Shown: positions 51,598-60,422 of the stretch, piece by piece
Layout of the letters: each line of letters opens with the position of its first letter
How positions within the stretch are numbered: position 1 is the stretch's first letter
Source of the DNA: a bacterium YEK0313
GTDB lineage: Bacteria; Pseudomonadota; Alphaproteobacteria; Rhizobiales; Phreatobacteraceae
Assembly: GCA_000751295.2 (NCBI GenBank)
Contig: CCMO02000001.1
Coordinates: 4,492,615-4,556,614, forward strand
Reading direction: 5' to 3'
DNA: 64,000 nucleotides
The notes under the pieces: generated by a model
Databases searched by the model: none
Told to the model about the DNA's origin: nothing
Seen by the model: the letters and a program-made list of their open reading frames with translations, nothing else
Program-made: the position numbers and the translations under genes

Positions 51598-54500
51598 TCA
51601 CGATGTTGCGCCCGGGATGGGCTCGATGTCGACCAGGAAGGCCTTGTATTCCGGCGTCTCGATATTGGCGTCGCCGACATAGGGCGTCAGCGAATTGGGG
51701 CCGAAGCCCTTGCGTGCCGCGCCGGTGAACCCCCAGTGCAGGGGGATGCCCACGACGTGCACGGTGCGGCCGTCGCAGGTCAGCGGCATGATCCGCTTGG
51801 TGACCACTGCGCGCGCCTTCACCGAGCCGCGCTTGGAGAACACCCGCACCATGCTGCCCGACACGATGCCCTTCTCGCGCGCCAGGGCTTCGCCGATCTC
51901 CACGAAGAATTCCGGCTGGAGCGAGGCATTGATCTGGGCGTGCTTGGTCCAGAAATGGAAGTGCTCGGTCAGCCGGTAGGAGGTCGCCGCATAGGGAAAC
52001 TCGCGCGCCTCGCCGAACTGCTCCATGTCGCCGCGGAACACCCGCGCCGCCGGATTGCCCCGGATCTTCGGCGCGATGACATTGGCGATCGGCGCCTCGA
52101 ACGGCTCGTAGTGCACCGGGAACGGCCCGTCGCGCATCATCGCCCGGGTGAACAGGCGCGACACGCCTTCCGGGTTCATGATGAAGGGGCCGACCTGGTC
52201 CGGCTTAGCGTTCGCCGCGATGTCGGGAACGTCATAGCCGGTCCAGGCCGTGCCGTTCCATTCGATCAGCTTGCGCGTGGCATCCCACGGCTTGCCCTCG
52301 ATGTCGGCCGAGGCACGGTTGTAGAGGATGCGCCGGTTGGCCGGCCACGACCAGGCCCATTTCGCATAGGCCCCGGTCTCGTCCGGATCGCTGGTGTCGC
52401 GCCGCGCCATCTGGTTGCCGGCTTCGGTGTAGCAGCCGGTATAGATCCAGCAGCCCGCCATGGTCGTGCCGTCGTCGCGCAGCAGGCCGAAACCGGCGAG
52501 CTGCTTGCCCTTTTCCAGGAGCCGCTTCGACGGATCGTTGGGATCGGCGACGTCCTCCAGGACATAGCCGTTCAGTTCCCGCGCCAGTTCGTCGGGCGAT
52601 GGCTCGCCCGGATCGCGATAGCGCCAGTCGAGGTTGACGATCGGCTCCGGCACCTTGCCGCCTTCGCGCTCGTAGAGCGCCTTCAGCCGCAGGAAGATCT
52701 GCGCCATGATCCAGGTGTCGTGCTTGGCCTCGCCCGGCGGCGTCGCGCCCGGCCAGTGCCACTGCAGCCAGCGCGAGGAATTGACGAGCGACCCCTCGTC
52801 CTCGGCAAAGCAGGTGCTCGGCAGCTGGATGACCTCGGTCTGGATCTTGGCCGGGTCGACATTGTTGTACTCGCCGTGGTTCTCCCAGAACCGCGCCGTC
52901 TCCGTCTCCAAGGGATCCATGGTGACGAGGAATTTCAGCTTCGACAGCGCCGCCGTCAGCTTCGCCCGGTTCGGGAAGGACAGGAGCGGGTTGAAGCCCT
53001 GGCAGAAATAGCCGGTCATCTTGCCCTGGTGCATCAGCTCGAAGGCACGCAGGACGTCATAGGCCGGCACGTCGAGCTTCGGCAGCCAGTCATAGGCGTA
53101 GTTGTTGGCTGGCGTCGCCGCCGCGCCCCACATGGCCTTCTGGAAGCTGACGAAGAACTTGCGGTAGTTCTGCCAGAAGCTCATCTGGCCGGGCCGCAAG
53201 GGGCGGAAGCCGCGCGTCGACATGTAGCTGTCGAAGGTCGTCTCCCGTTCCATGGGGATGGTCAGATAGCCCGGGATCAGGTTCGACATCAGGCCGATAT
53301 CGGTCAGGCCCTGGATGTTCGAGTGGCCGCGCAGCGCATTCATGCCGCCGCCGCGCACGCCGATATTGCCGAGGATCAGCTGCAGCATCGCCATGGCACG
53401 GATGTTCTGCGACCCCTTGGAATGCTGGGTCCAGCCGAGCGCGTACATGGAGGTCATGGTCTTGGTCTTGGCCGAGCATTCGGCCACCATCGCCGCGACC
53501 TTCAGGAACGTGTCCCGGGGCGTGCCGCAGATGCGCGAGACCATTTCGGGCGTATAGACCGCGACGTGCTGCTTCAGCAGATTCCAGACGCAACGCGGAT
53601 GCTGCAGCGTCTCGTCGACCACGGCGAAACCGTCGGCGCCGATCTCGTATTCCCAGGTCGAGCGGTCGTAGTCGCGGCGCTGCTCGTCATAGCCGGTGAA
53701 CAGCCCGTCCTGATAGGCGAAGCCCTCCTTGACCACATAGGTCGCGTTGGTGAAGGCGCGGGTATAGTCCCACTGCACCTTGTCGTTGGTGATGCAGTAG
53801 TTGATGAGGCCGAGCAGGAAAGCGATGTCGGTGCCCTGCCGGATCGGCGCGTAGAGATCGGACACCGAAGCCGAGCGCGTATAGCGCGGATCGACGACGA
53901 TCAGCTTGGCGCCGCGGTTGGCCTTGGCCTCCGTGACCCACTTGAATCCGCAAGGATGCGCCTCGGCGGCATTGCCGCCCATGATCACGACCAGATCCGT
54001 GTTCTTGATGTCGGTCCACGAATTGGTCATCGCGCCGCGACCGAATGTTGGAGCCAGACTGGCTACCGTCGGTCCGTGTCAGACACGCGCTTGGTTGTCG
54101 AAGACCACCATGCCGGTCGAGCGCACCACCTTGTAGGTGGCCCAGGCCGTCTCGTTGGTGGTCGCCGACGCCGCCAGGAAACCGGTCGACACCCAGCGGT
54201 TGACCGTCACGCCGTCATTGTTGCGCTCGATCAGGTTGGCGTCGCGGTCGTCCTTCAGGAGCCGCGCGATCCGGTCGAGGGCAACCTCCCAGGTGACGCG
54301 CTCGAACCGGTCCGAGCCCGGCTTGCGGATCATCGGATATTGCAGCCGCGTCTCGGACTGGACGAAGTCGAGCAGCCCCGCGCCCTTCGGGCACAGCGTT
54401 CCGCGATTGGTCGGATGATCGGCATCGCCTTCGATATGGACGACACGCGCCGGCTCGTTCTTCGTGACGTTGCCCTTGGAGTAGAGGATGACGCCGCAGG

Positions 54501-54678
54501 CGACCGAGCAGTACGGGCAGGTGTTGCGCGTCTCCGACAGGCTGGCGAGCTTGAACGGACGGATCGCGGCGGCCTGCGCCGCCTCCGTCTCGCCAAACCC
54601 GAACGCTGCCAATGACGTGGCCGCAACACCCGCTGTTGCGCCCTTCAGGAACAGGCGCCGCGAGATCTCGATATTCAC
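51598..54678 (-). CDS. fdoG: formate dehydrogenase alpha subunit, selenocysteine-containing (FdnG/FdoG type)
   Basis: 1026 residues including selenocysteine, read through the in-frame TGA at 54081-54079 (Sec200). Flanking residues (DNQARV-Sec-HGPTVASLAPTFGRGAM) match the E. coli Sec196 site, and a SECIS hairpin follows. It oxidises formate to CO2 at a Mo/W-bis-MGD centre in the periplasm. Twin-arginine signal SRRLFLKG at 6-13, and a [4Fe-4S] site CPYCSVACGV (Cys54, 57, 61) with Cys96 in RGTLCPKG. GTG start with GGAGG 9 bases upstream. Without recoding it would look like two genes (51598-54030 and 54079-54810). Confidence 0.97.
54037..54081 (-). promoter_or_regulatory. bacterial SECIS element in fdoG
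   Basis: Directly 3' of the Sec UGA on the minus strand, a short apical stem AGCC (54064-54061)/GGCT (54055-54052) holds a 5-base loop AGTCT. Spacing of the loop from the UGA and the GTCT loop resemble the E. coli fdhF/fdnG hairpins, whose loop is GGUCU. It would bind SelB. Confidence 0.85.
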
Positions 54679-54870
54679 GGTAGCGATCCTCCCCAGATGC
54701 CCCGCGAGCAGCATTCCGAGCCGTTCATGACGGAAGACCCGGTATCCACTCGGATCACTGACAAAAATGCTGACTAGAACAATGCAAAGGTCGGAGGGAA
54801 ATGCAAGCAATTGCTATAGGTTGCACCGCAGCAGAGGCTCCCGCGATGCGGTGTCGGCCGCAGCATCCTG

Positions 54871-55539
54871 TTGACCTCTTCGGCACCGGCGCGCAGACTT
54901 CGCGTCGTGCACTGTCGTGTCGCTCCCGCGGTGCGGGGCTCGCTCGCCACATTCTGCCGCTGCGCCGGAATGGCGTTGGCCCTGGCGTTTCTTGCGGCCG
55001 ACCATGACGCCGCGCGCGCCGAAGCGCCGACGTGGAGGACTTGGCGGAAGCCTGTCCCGGATTTCATCCTGCCGGCTCTGGATGGCGATGACGCCGCTTT
55101 TGCCGGCGCGGACGACCGTATCGTCCTGGTTCACTTCTTTGCGACGTGGTGCCTGCCCTGCCGCGCCGAACTCCCTGCCCTGCAGCGTTTTGCCGCACGT
55201 GCCGGGGCCGCGCGGCTGAAGGTTCTGGTCGTCTCGGTCGCCGAACCCGACTCGCGGGTCCGCCGGCTGCGCGACGAGTTGGCGCTGACCTTGCCCATCC
55301 TGCTCGATCGCGACCGCGCGGTGACCAAGGCCTGGCAGGTCGCGTTGCTGCCGACATCGGTCGTGTTCGGGCCGGGTTCGTCGACGCGGTTCGGCGTCGA
55401 GGCCGACATGGCCTGGGACCAGGTCGATCCCGACGCCCTGATACGGGCGGCGACGCCGCCACGCCCGGAGCCGGGCGCCCGATCCGGCGAACCACCGCCG
55501 GAACTCCAACGAGAGGAAGCCCATTCCGAGGGAGGCTGA
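54871..55539 (+). CDS. TlpA-like thioredoxin-fold protein
   Basis: Up to 222 aa. A hydrophobic export segment (~34-52 from the TTG) precedes a TlpA/AhpC-TSA type domain: PVPDFILPALDGDDAAF, FFATWCLPCRAELPAL with active-site WCLPC, a cis-Pro in LLPTSVVFGP, and a Pro-rich tail. It is probably a periplasmic or membrane-anchored disulfide reductase. The start is uncertain: TTG 54871, GTG 54907 or ATG 54970, the last leaving a bare signal peptide. It is divergent from fdoG across 192 bp (54679-54870), which must hold both promoters, though I see no clear sigma-54 or ModE-like site there. Next gene 1 bp downstream. Confidence 0.8.
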   Translation: MTSSAPARRLRVVHCRVAPAVRGSLATFCRCAGMALALAFLAADHDAARAEAPTWRTWRKPVPDFILPALDGDDAAFAGADDRIVLVHFFATWCLPCRAELPALQRFAARAGAARLKVLVVSVAEPDSRVRRLRDELALTLPILLDRDRAVTKAWQVALLPTSVVFGPGSSTRFGVEADMAWDQVDPDALIRAATPPRPEPGARSGEPPPELQREEAHSEGG

Positions 55540-55540
55540 C

Positions 55541-56659
55541 ATGCCGATTGATCGACGCATGATGGTGCAGGCCGGTGCCGCGGCGGCGCTGGCGGGGGCG
55601 TGGTCCTCGCCGCTGCGCGCAGAGAACGCTTTCGCCCCGCGCCCGGGCGCCTGGCGCGGCTACGAGGTGAAGACCCGCCTCGAGATCGCCGAGGCGTCGG
55701 GCGCCGTGCAGGCCTGGATCCCCCTGCCTTCGGTCACCGAGGCGGACTGGACGCGGACCGGCGGCAGCCTCTGGCGGACCAATGGGCTCGCGCGGCTGCG
55801 ACGCGAAGCGAAATACGGCGCGGAGATGCTGCACGTGACCTGGCCGGCCGGGACGCCGGCGGCTGGCCCGGACGCCCCTGTCGTGGAGGTCGTCAGCCAG
55901 GTTCTGACACGCGACCGCGCGGTCGACCTCGCCCGGCCCGCCGGGATCCGCCCGCTCGAGGCGGCCGAGCGGCGGCTCTACCTGGAGGGTACCGAGCTCA
56001 TCCCCATCGACGGCATCGTCAAGGCGACGTCGGACCGCATCGTCGCCGGCGCCACGGGCGACCTCGCCAAGGCCCGGGCGATCTACGAATGGGTGGTCGG
56101 CAACACCTTCCGCGAGGCCACCACGCGCGGCTGTGGTTCCGGTGACATCGCCGCCATGCTGACCAGCGGCAATCTCGGCGGCAAATGCGCCGATCTCAAT
56201 GCGCTCTATGTCGGTCTTGCGCGCGCCGCGGGACTGCCGGCGCGCGATGTCTACGGGCTGCGCCTTGCCCCGTCCCGCTTCGGCTATCGCAGCCTCGGCG
56301 CCGGCTCCGAGGTGGTGACCAAGGCCCAGCACTGCCGCGCCGAGGTCTTTCTGGAGGGTGTCGGCTGGACCCCGGTCGACCCCGCCGACGTGCGCAAGGT
56401 CGCGCTCGAGGAGCCACCGGCCAATCTCGACCTGGACCATCCCAAGGTCGCCGCCGCCCGCGCGACGCTGTTCGGCGCCTGGGAAGGCAATTGGCTCGCC
56501 TACAACTTCGCGCACGACGTCGCCCTGCCGGGCGCGGCCGGCCCGACGCTCGGCTTCCTGATGTATCCGCAGGCGGAAGTCGCCGGGCAGCGGCTCGATT
56601 GCCTCGACCCCGACAGGTTCCATTATGCGATCACGGCACGGCCTCTCGATGCGGCCTGA
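55541..56659 (+). CDS. transglutaminase-like cysteine protease-fold protein, exported
   Basis: 372 aa. The signal sequence has an arginine pair (DRRMMVQAGAAAALAGAWSSPLRA). The transglutaminase core carries ARAIYEWVVGNTF, GGKCADLNALYVGLARAAG (catalytic Cys ~210), QHCRAEVFLEGVGW (His ~255) and TPVDPADVR (Asp ~270), so the Cys-His-Asp triad is complete. It probably acts in the periplasm as a peptidase or cross-linking enzyme. GGAGG lies 8 bases before the ATG, and it overlaps the TusA-like gene by 11 bp. Its role next to selenium genes is unknown. Confidence 0.85.
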   Translation: MPIDRRMMVQAGAAAALAGAWSSPLRAENAFAPRPGAWRGYEVKTRLEIAEASGAVQAWIPLPSVTEADWTRTGGSLWRTNGLARLRREAKYGAEMLHVTWPAGTPAAGPDAPVVEVVSQVLTRDRAVDLARPAGIRPLEAAERRLYLEGTELIPIDGIVKATSDRIVAGATGDLAKARAIYEWVVGNTFREATTRGCGSGDIAAMLTSGNLGGKCADLNALYVGLARAAGLPARDVYGLRLAPSRFGYRSLGAGSEVVTKAQHCRAEVFLEGVGWTPVDPADVRKVALEEPPANLDLDHPKVAAARATLFGAWEGNWLAYNFAHDVALPGAAGPTLGFLMYPQAEVAGQRLDCLDPDRFHYAITARPLDAA

Positions 56660-56903
56660 GCCGGCCGACGGCAGCGGCACGGAAACGGTGCTCGACCTGC
56701 GCGGGCTCGCCTGTCCGCAGCCCGTGCTGCGCGCCAAGCGGGCCCTGCGCACCGTTCCGGCCGGCACCGTGCTGGTGCTGGAATGCACCGACCCGCTCAC
56801 CGTCATCGACATCCCGCATTTCGCCCGCCAGACCGGCCATCGCCTCCTCGGCCAGGCCGAATCCGACGGGCTCTATGTCTTCAGGCTCATGAAACGGCAT
56901 TGA
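56649..56903 (+). CDS. TusA-family sulfur carrier protein
   Basis: 84 aa. TusA/SirA/YedF fold: LDLRGLACPQPVLRAKRAL with the CPxP persulfide Cys22, and a C-terminal FARQTGHRLLGQAESDGLYVF. TusA-like proteins carry sulfane sulfur, or in YedF-type neighbours selenium. It is placed directly before selD, 28 bp apart, which suggests selenium or sulfur delivery for selenophosphate synthesis or for the molybdenum cofactor. ATG 56649 is preferred; ATG 56625 lies further inside the upstream gene. Confidence 0.87.
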   Translation: MRPEPADGSGTETVLDLRGLACPQPVLRAKRALRTVPAGTVLVLECTDPLTVIDIPHFARQTGHRLLGQAESDGLYVFRLMKRH

Positions 56904-56931
56904 TCGCGGCATCCGCCCGGGAGGATCGGCA

Positions 56932-57996
56932 ATGAACATCCAGGCCCCCATCGAAGCGCCCGTGCGGTTGACCAGCCTTGCCCATGGCGGCGGCTGCGGC
57001 TGCAAGCTCGCCCCGTCGGTCCTGCAGGACCTGCTCGCCGGCCAGCCCGCGGCCGGACCTTTCCATCGGCTCCTGGTCGGCACCGAGACCGGCGACGATG
57101 CCGCCGTCTACCAGGTCGACGAGCAGACCTGCATCATCGCGACCACCGATTTCTTCATGCCCATGGTCGACGATCCCCACGATTTCGGACGCATCGCTGC
57201 GACCAATGCCATTTCCGACGTCTACGCCATGGGCGGAACGCCGATCATGGCCCTGGCGATCCTCGGCATGCCGATCGGCAAGCTGCCGGTCGGGACCATC
57301 CGCGCCATTCTCCAGGGCGGCGCGCAGGTCTGCTCCGACGCCGGCATCCCGGTCGCGGGCGGCCATTCCATCGACTCGCCGGAGCCGATCTACGGCCTTG
57401 CCGTCATCGGCACCTGCCGGCCGCAGGACGTCAGGCGCAATGGCGGCGCGCGACCCGGCGATCGGCTGATCCTGACCAAGGGGCTCGGCGTCGGCATCTA
57501 TTCGTCGGCCATCAAGAAAGACAGGCTGTCGGCCGAAGCCTATGCCGAGATGATCGCCTCGACGACGCTGCTGAACCGGACCGGCCAGCGGCTCGGGGCG
57601 AACCCCGACATCCATGCCATGACCGACGTCACCGGTTTCGGCCTCATCGGCCACGGGCTGGAAATGGCCCGCGCTTCCGGCGCGCTGCTGGTGGTGCGCG
57701 CGCCGGCCGTGCCGCTCCTGGCCGAGGCCGAAGCCCTGGCGAAACTCGGCTGCGTCACCGGCGCTTCGCTTCGCAACTGGGCGAGCTACGGCGCGGAGGC
57801 CGAGCTCGGCGGTGATATTGCGGAGTGGCAGCGCCATGTCCTGACCGACCCGCAGACGTCCGGCGGGCTGCTCCTCGCCTGCGCGCCGGAGGCGGCCGAG
57901 GCGCTCGCCGCATCGCTCCGCGCCGAAGGTTATCCGCGAACGGCGATCATCGGGCATGTCGAGGCGGGCAAGGCCGGCCTCAGGGTCGAGGCCTGA
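56932..57996 (+). CDS. selD: selenide, water dikinase (selenophosphate synthetase)
   Basis: 354 aa. SelD makes selenophosphate from selenide and ATP, the selenium donor for SelA. HGGGCGCKLAP places catalytic Cys22 and Lys25 (E. coli Cys17/Lys20); the residue is Cys, not Sec. Further marks: TTDFFMPMVDDPHDFGRIAATNAISDVYAMGG, AGGHSIDSPEPIYGLAVIG, MTDVTGFGLIGHGLEMARAS and TDPQTSGGLLLA. Good ribosome-binding site (GGGAGGATCGGCA before the ATG). It completes the Sec set with selA, selB and selC across the divergent promoter. Confidence 0.96.
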   Translation: MNIQAPIEAPVRLTSLAHGGGCGCKLAPSVLQDLLAGQPAAGPFHRLLVGTETGDDAAVYQVDEQTCIIATTDFFMPMVDDPHDFGRIAATNAISDVYAMGGTPIMALAILGMPIGKLPVGTIRAILQGGAQVCSDAGIPVAGGHSIDSPEPIYGLAVIGTCRPQDVRRNGGARPGDRLILTKGLGVGIYSSAIKKDRLSAEAYAEMIASTTLLNRTGQRLGANPDIHAMTDVTGFGLIGHGLEMARASGALLVVRAPAVPLLAEAEALAKLGCVTGASLRNWASYGAEAELGGDIAEWQRHVLTDPQTSGGLLLACAPEAAEALAASLRAEGYPRTAIIGHVEAGKAGLRVEA

Positions 57997-58007
57997 CGGG
58001 CGGCGGT

Positions 58008-58646
58008 TCAGCCGAGGCCGGCGCGGCTGCGCTCATAGTGCCGCCGCGCCTTGGCGCGATTGCCGCAATCGCCCATCGAGCACCAGCGGCGTGTACCCGT
58101 GCGGCTTTCGTCGAGAAACAGCCAGCCGCAGCCCTTGGGATCCGCGCACTGCTTCACCCGTTCGGCGCGCGGTCCGCTCAGCAGATCGGCGGCCGACCAG
58201 ACGAGCGGCGCCAGCATGTCGAGTGCGCTGGCCGGCCGGCCCGTGTCGTGCCAGCCGATCCCTTCGGGCCCGGGCGCCAGGACCTGGCGCTGCGGCATGG
58301 CTGCGATGACCGTGTTCAGCGCGGCGAAATCCGCGGCGGCGCCCGACCTGCCGTCGATGCGCGCGCGCAGCAGCCGGTAGGTCGCATCACGAAAGCCAAG
58401 CGCCGTCCGGTACAGCCTGTCGGCGGCGGGCGCATCGGCCAGGGCCGCGGCAAGGCGGGAACGGTCCCGCGCGCCGATCAGCCCCGCCCCGGTGCACCAG
58501 TCGACGAGCGCATGCGCTGATGGAAGCTTTTCCTCCGGCGCTGCCGAATTGCGCCAGGCCACCGTGTTGACGAATTCCAGGCACAGCTTGGCATCGGCAC
58601 TGCGGCGCGCCGGATGGTCGAGGCCTGCATGTGGCGTTCCGGACAT
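58008..58646 (-). CDS. CGNR zinc-finger/ABATE-domain regulator
   Basis: 212 aa. N-terminal ABATE domain (CLEFVNTVAWRNS) and a C-terminal CGNR zinc finger (CADPKGCGWLFLDES, then RRWCSMGDCGNRAKARRHYER). Members are putative stress-related transcription regulators. ATG 58646 (MSGTPHAGLDHP) is preferred over an upstream in-frame start. Convergent with selD, 11 bp apart, and divergent from the small exported protein gene. Confidence 0.88.
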   Translation of the reverse strand: MSGTPHAGLDHPARRSADAKLCLEFVNTVAWRNSAAPEEKLPSAHALVDWCTGAGLIGARDRSRLAAALADAPAADRLYRTALGFRDATYRLLRARIDGRSGAAADFAALNTVIAAMPQRQVLAPGPEGIGWHDTGRPASALDMLAPLVWSAADLLSGPRAERVKQCADPKGCGWLFLDESRTGTRRWCSMGDCGNRAKARRHYERSRAGLG

Positions 58647-58722
58647 GCCCGCAAGGCTAATAACCCTGTACCGAGTTAGCAAGCGCGCCATGCGCCGCGC
58701 TTGCCGGCCGCGGGAGGAACCG

Positions 58723-58953
58723 ATGATCGCCAGGCGCGCCGTTCTCGCAGCCCTTGCCAGCCTCGTCCTCGCAGGGCCTGCTGCCGCACAATACCCGGCC
58801 TATCCCAATGACGAGCGCTCGCCGCGGCGACGGCGTTCCTGGTCGCGCCGACACTGGCGCCGGCGGCGGCGCGCGCTGAGCCGCCGCGACCGCATGCTGA
58901 TCGAGCGGCAGGAGGTGCCGAGTTCCTACGGTTCGCCGAGCCCCTGGAACTAG
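58723..58953 (+). CDS. small Arg-rich exported protein
   Basis: 76 aa. A clear signal peptide (ARRAVLAALASLVLAGPAAAQ) is followed by a ~55-residue mature part with about 20 arginines (SPRRRRSWSRRHW and similar), then SYGSPSPWN. GGGAGGA lies 6 bases before the ATG. The mature protein is highly basic and could bind nucleic acid, lipopolysaccharide or peptidoglycan; the family is not recognised. Its last 4 bases overlap the convergent FAD protein gene. Confidence 0.65.
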   Translation: MIARRAVLAALASLVLAGPAAAQYPAYPNDERSPRRRRSWSRRHWRRRRRALSRRDRMLIERQEVPSSYGSPSPWN

Positions 58954-60290
58954 GAGGCCGCGGCGGAGCCCGGGGCGAGCCCGGCCAGAAGCGCCTCGGC
59001 AAGCTCGGCCGCGCGGCGCCGGATATCGGGGACCGCCGTGATTTCCCAATGCCGCCCGCGCGTCGGCGGGCCCAGCGCGAACAGCCGCTGCGACGCGACG
59101 CCGTCGCGGTCCAGCACCCGGTCCCGGCCGTCGACGTCGATGCCAAGACCCAGCCGGTCGGCGCGCATCAGTCCGTCGCGCAGCATTTGCGCCTGCAACC
59201 GGTCGGCATCGGCCGGATCGCAGCGCGCGCCCGAACAATCGACGACACGATCGAAGACATGGGTTTCCTGGCGCCCGCCCTCGCGCAAACGCACGGTGAC
59301 GCGCGCTTGCTCCGCGGTGGCTTCGATGGCGAGGAGCCGGCCGGCGAGCACGGTCAGCTGCCCGGCGGCGATCACGGCCTTCAGCCCGACCCCGACCGAC
59401 GGCGGCGCGCGATGGCGATGGACCTCCCACCAGGGGCGCAAATGGCGCAGGAAGCGGCGGCGCTGCCAATCGTCGAGGCTGTGCCAGAGCGCGCCATTGC
59501 GCGGCCGCAGATCCTGCATCACCGCTTCCCAGCCTCCCGCCGCCTCGCTCAGCGCGCGGAAGCGGGCGAGCCGTCGCGACAATCGCCCGGCGAACAGCAG
59601 GTCGGTCGCCGCGGTCGCGCCGGCAGTTGCATCCGGCGGGTGCGCGCGCGGCAGGAGACCGCGCCGCGATAGCGCGACGATCTGGCCGAGATGGTCCCGC
59701 TCCATCAGCGAAATCAGCATGTCGATCATGGTCAGGCCGGTGCCGACCAGCAGAACCTGGCCGGCCGGATCGAGCCCATCGAAAATGTCGCTCCGCCAGG
59801 GATCGCGCCGCCAGGCCGAGCCGGCATCGGTCGCCGGCGGCCGATAACCGGTGGCGAGCACCACGAACCGGGCCGCGAGTGATGCTCCGCCGGCGGTCGT
59901 CAGGACCATGCCCGACGCCGCCGGGCGCAGGCCGACCACGTCGTCGGTCACGATCTGCAGCCGGCCCCGCCCGGCCGCCACGGCATCGGCCAGCATGGCC
60001 TCGAGATAGCGGCCATAAAGCTGGCGCGGCACGAAGCCGCTGGCGGTGACGCCGGCCCAGCGCCTGAAATGGTCGGGGTCCTCGGCAAAGGCGCTCATGT
60101 CGCCCGCCCGCGTATTGAGCAGATGCGCGCAGGACGTGGTCGCATAGGCGATCCCGAGCCCGGCCTGGGCGCTCCTTTCGAAAAGCGTCACGCGGACCGG
60201 CATGGTCATCCGGTGCATCAGCCGGACCGCCAGCAGCGCGCCGCTCGCCCCACCGCCGACGATGGCGATGTCGGTTGTTCCATGCTCCAT
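58950..60290 (-). CDS. FAD/NAD(P)-binding protein (NAD_binding_9 family)
   Basis: 446 aa. Rossmann start IAIVGGGASGALLAVRL, SAQAGLGIAYAT, NTRAGDMSAFAEDPDHFRRW, a second dinucleotide site VLLVGTGLTMIDMLISLM, and VVDCSGAR near the C-terminus. This is the family of hydroxyacylglutathione-linked or amino-acid-hydroxylating FAD proteins found near sulfur and siderophore genes; the substrate is unknown. It is divergent from the DUF2325 gene, whose ModE-like box lies in the shared promoter. Confidence 0.85.
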   Translation of the reverse strand: MEHGTTDIAIVGGGASGALLAVRLMHRMTMPVRVTLFERSAQAGLGIAYATTSCAHLLNTRAGDMSAFAEDPDHFRRWAGVTASGFVPRQLYGRYLEAMLADAVAAGRGRLQIVTDDVVGLRPAASGMVLTTAGGASLAARFVVLATGYRPPATDAGSAWRRDPWRSDIFDGLDPAGQVLLVGTGLTMIDMLISLMERDHLGQIVALSRRGLLPRAHPPDATAGATAATDLLFAGRLSRRLARFRALSEAAGGWEAVMQDLRPRNGALWHSLDDWQRRRFLRHLRPWWEVHRHRAPPSVGVGLKAVIAAGQLTVLAGRLLAIEATAEQARVTVRLREGGRQETHVFDRVVDCSGARCDPADADRLQAQMLRDGLMRADRLGLGIDVDGRDRVLDRDGVASQRLFALGPPTRGRHWEITAVPDIRRRAAELAEALLAGLAPGSAAAS

Positions 60291-60382
60291 GCTCGGAACG
60301 GTTCCTCTCGATCTGTTCGCGGCCGCGGATCATTGGCCGGCGATGCCGCCGGCAAGGCTTGGCGCGCGGCGCAAGGACGGCT

Positions 60383-60410
60383 ATCGTTATATCCATAGAA
60401 GCATAACGAT
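60383..60410. promoter_or_regulatory. ModE-box-like inverted repeat upstream of the DUF2325 gene
   Basis: Arms ATCGTTAT (60383-60390) and ATAACGAT (60403-60410) are perfect complements with a 12-base spacer. The 24-bp core CGTTATATCC to ATAACG has the length and CG(T/C)TATATCC start of the second box at 62309-62342, and both resemble the ModE consensus (CGnTATAT, spacer, ATAnCG). It ends 12 bp before the DUF2325 GTG, so it would block or steer that promoter. Confidence 0.6.
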
Positions 60411-60422
60411 GCGAGCACACCA

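Noticed and set aside
54079..54810. fdoG looked like two genes or a broken gene because of the in-frame TGA.
   Set aside because: The codon context matches the Sec site of FdnG/FdoG, a SECIS hairpin follows, and selA, selB, selC and selD are all nearby.
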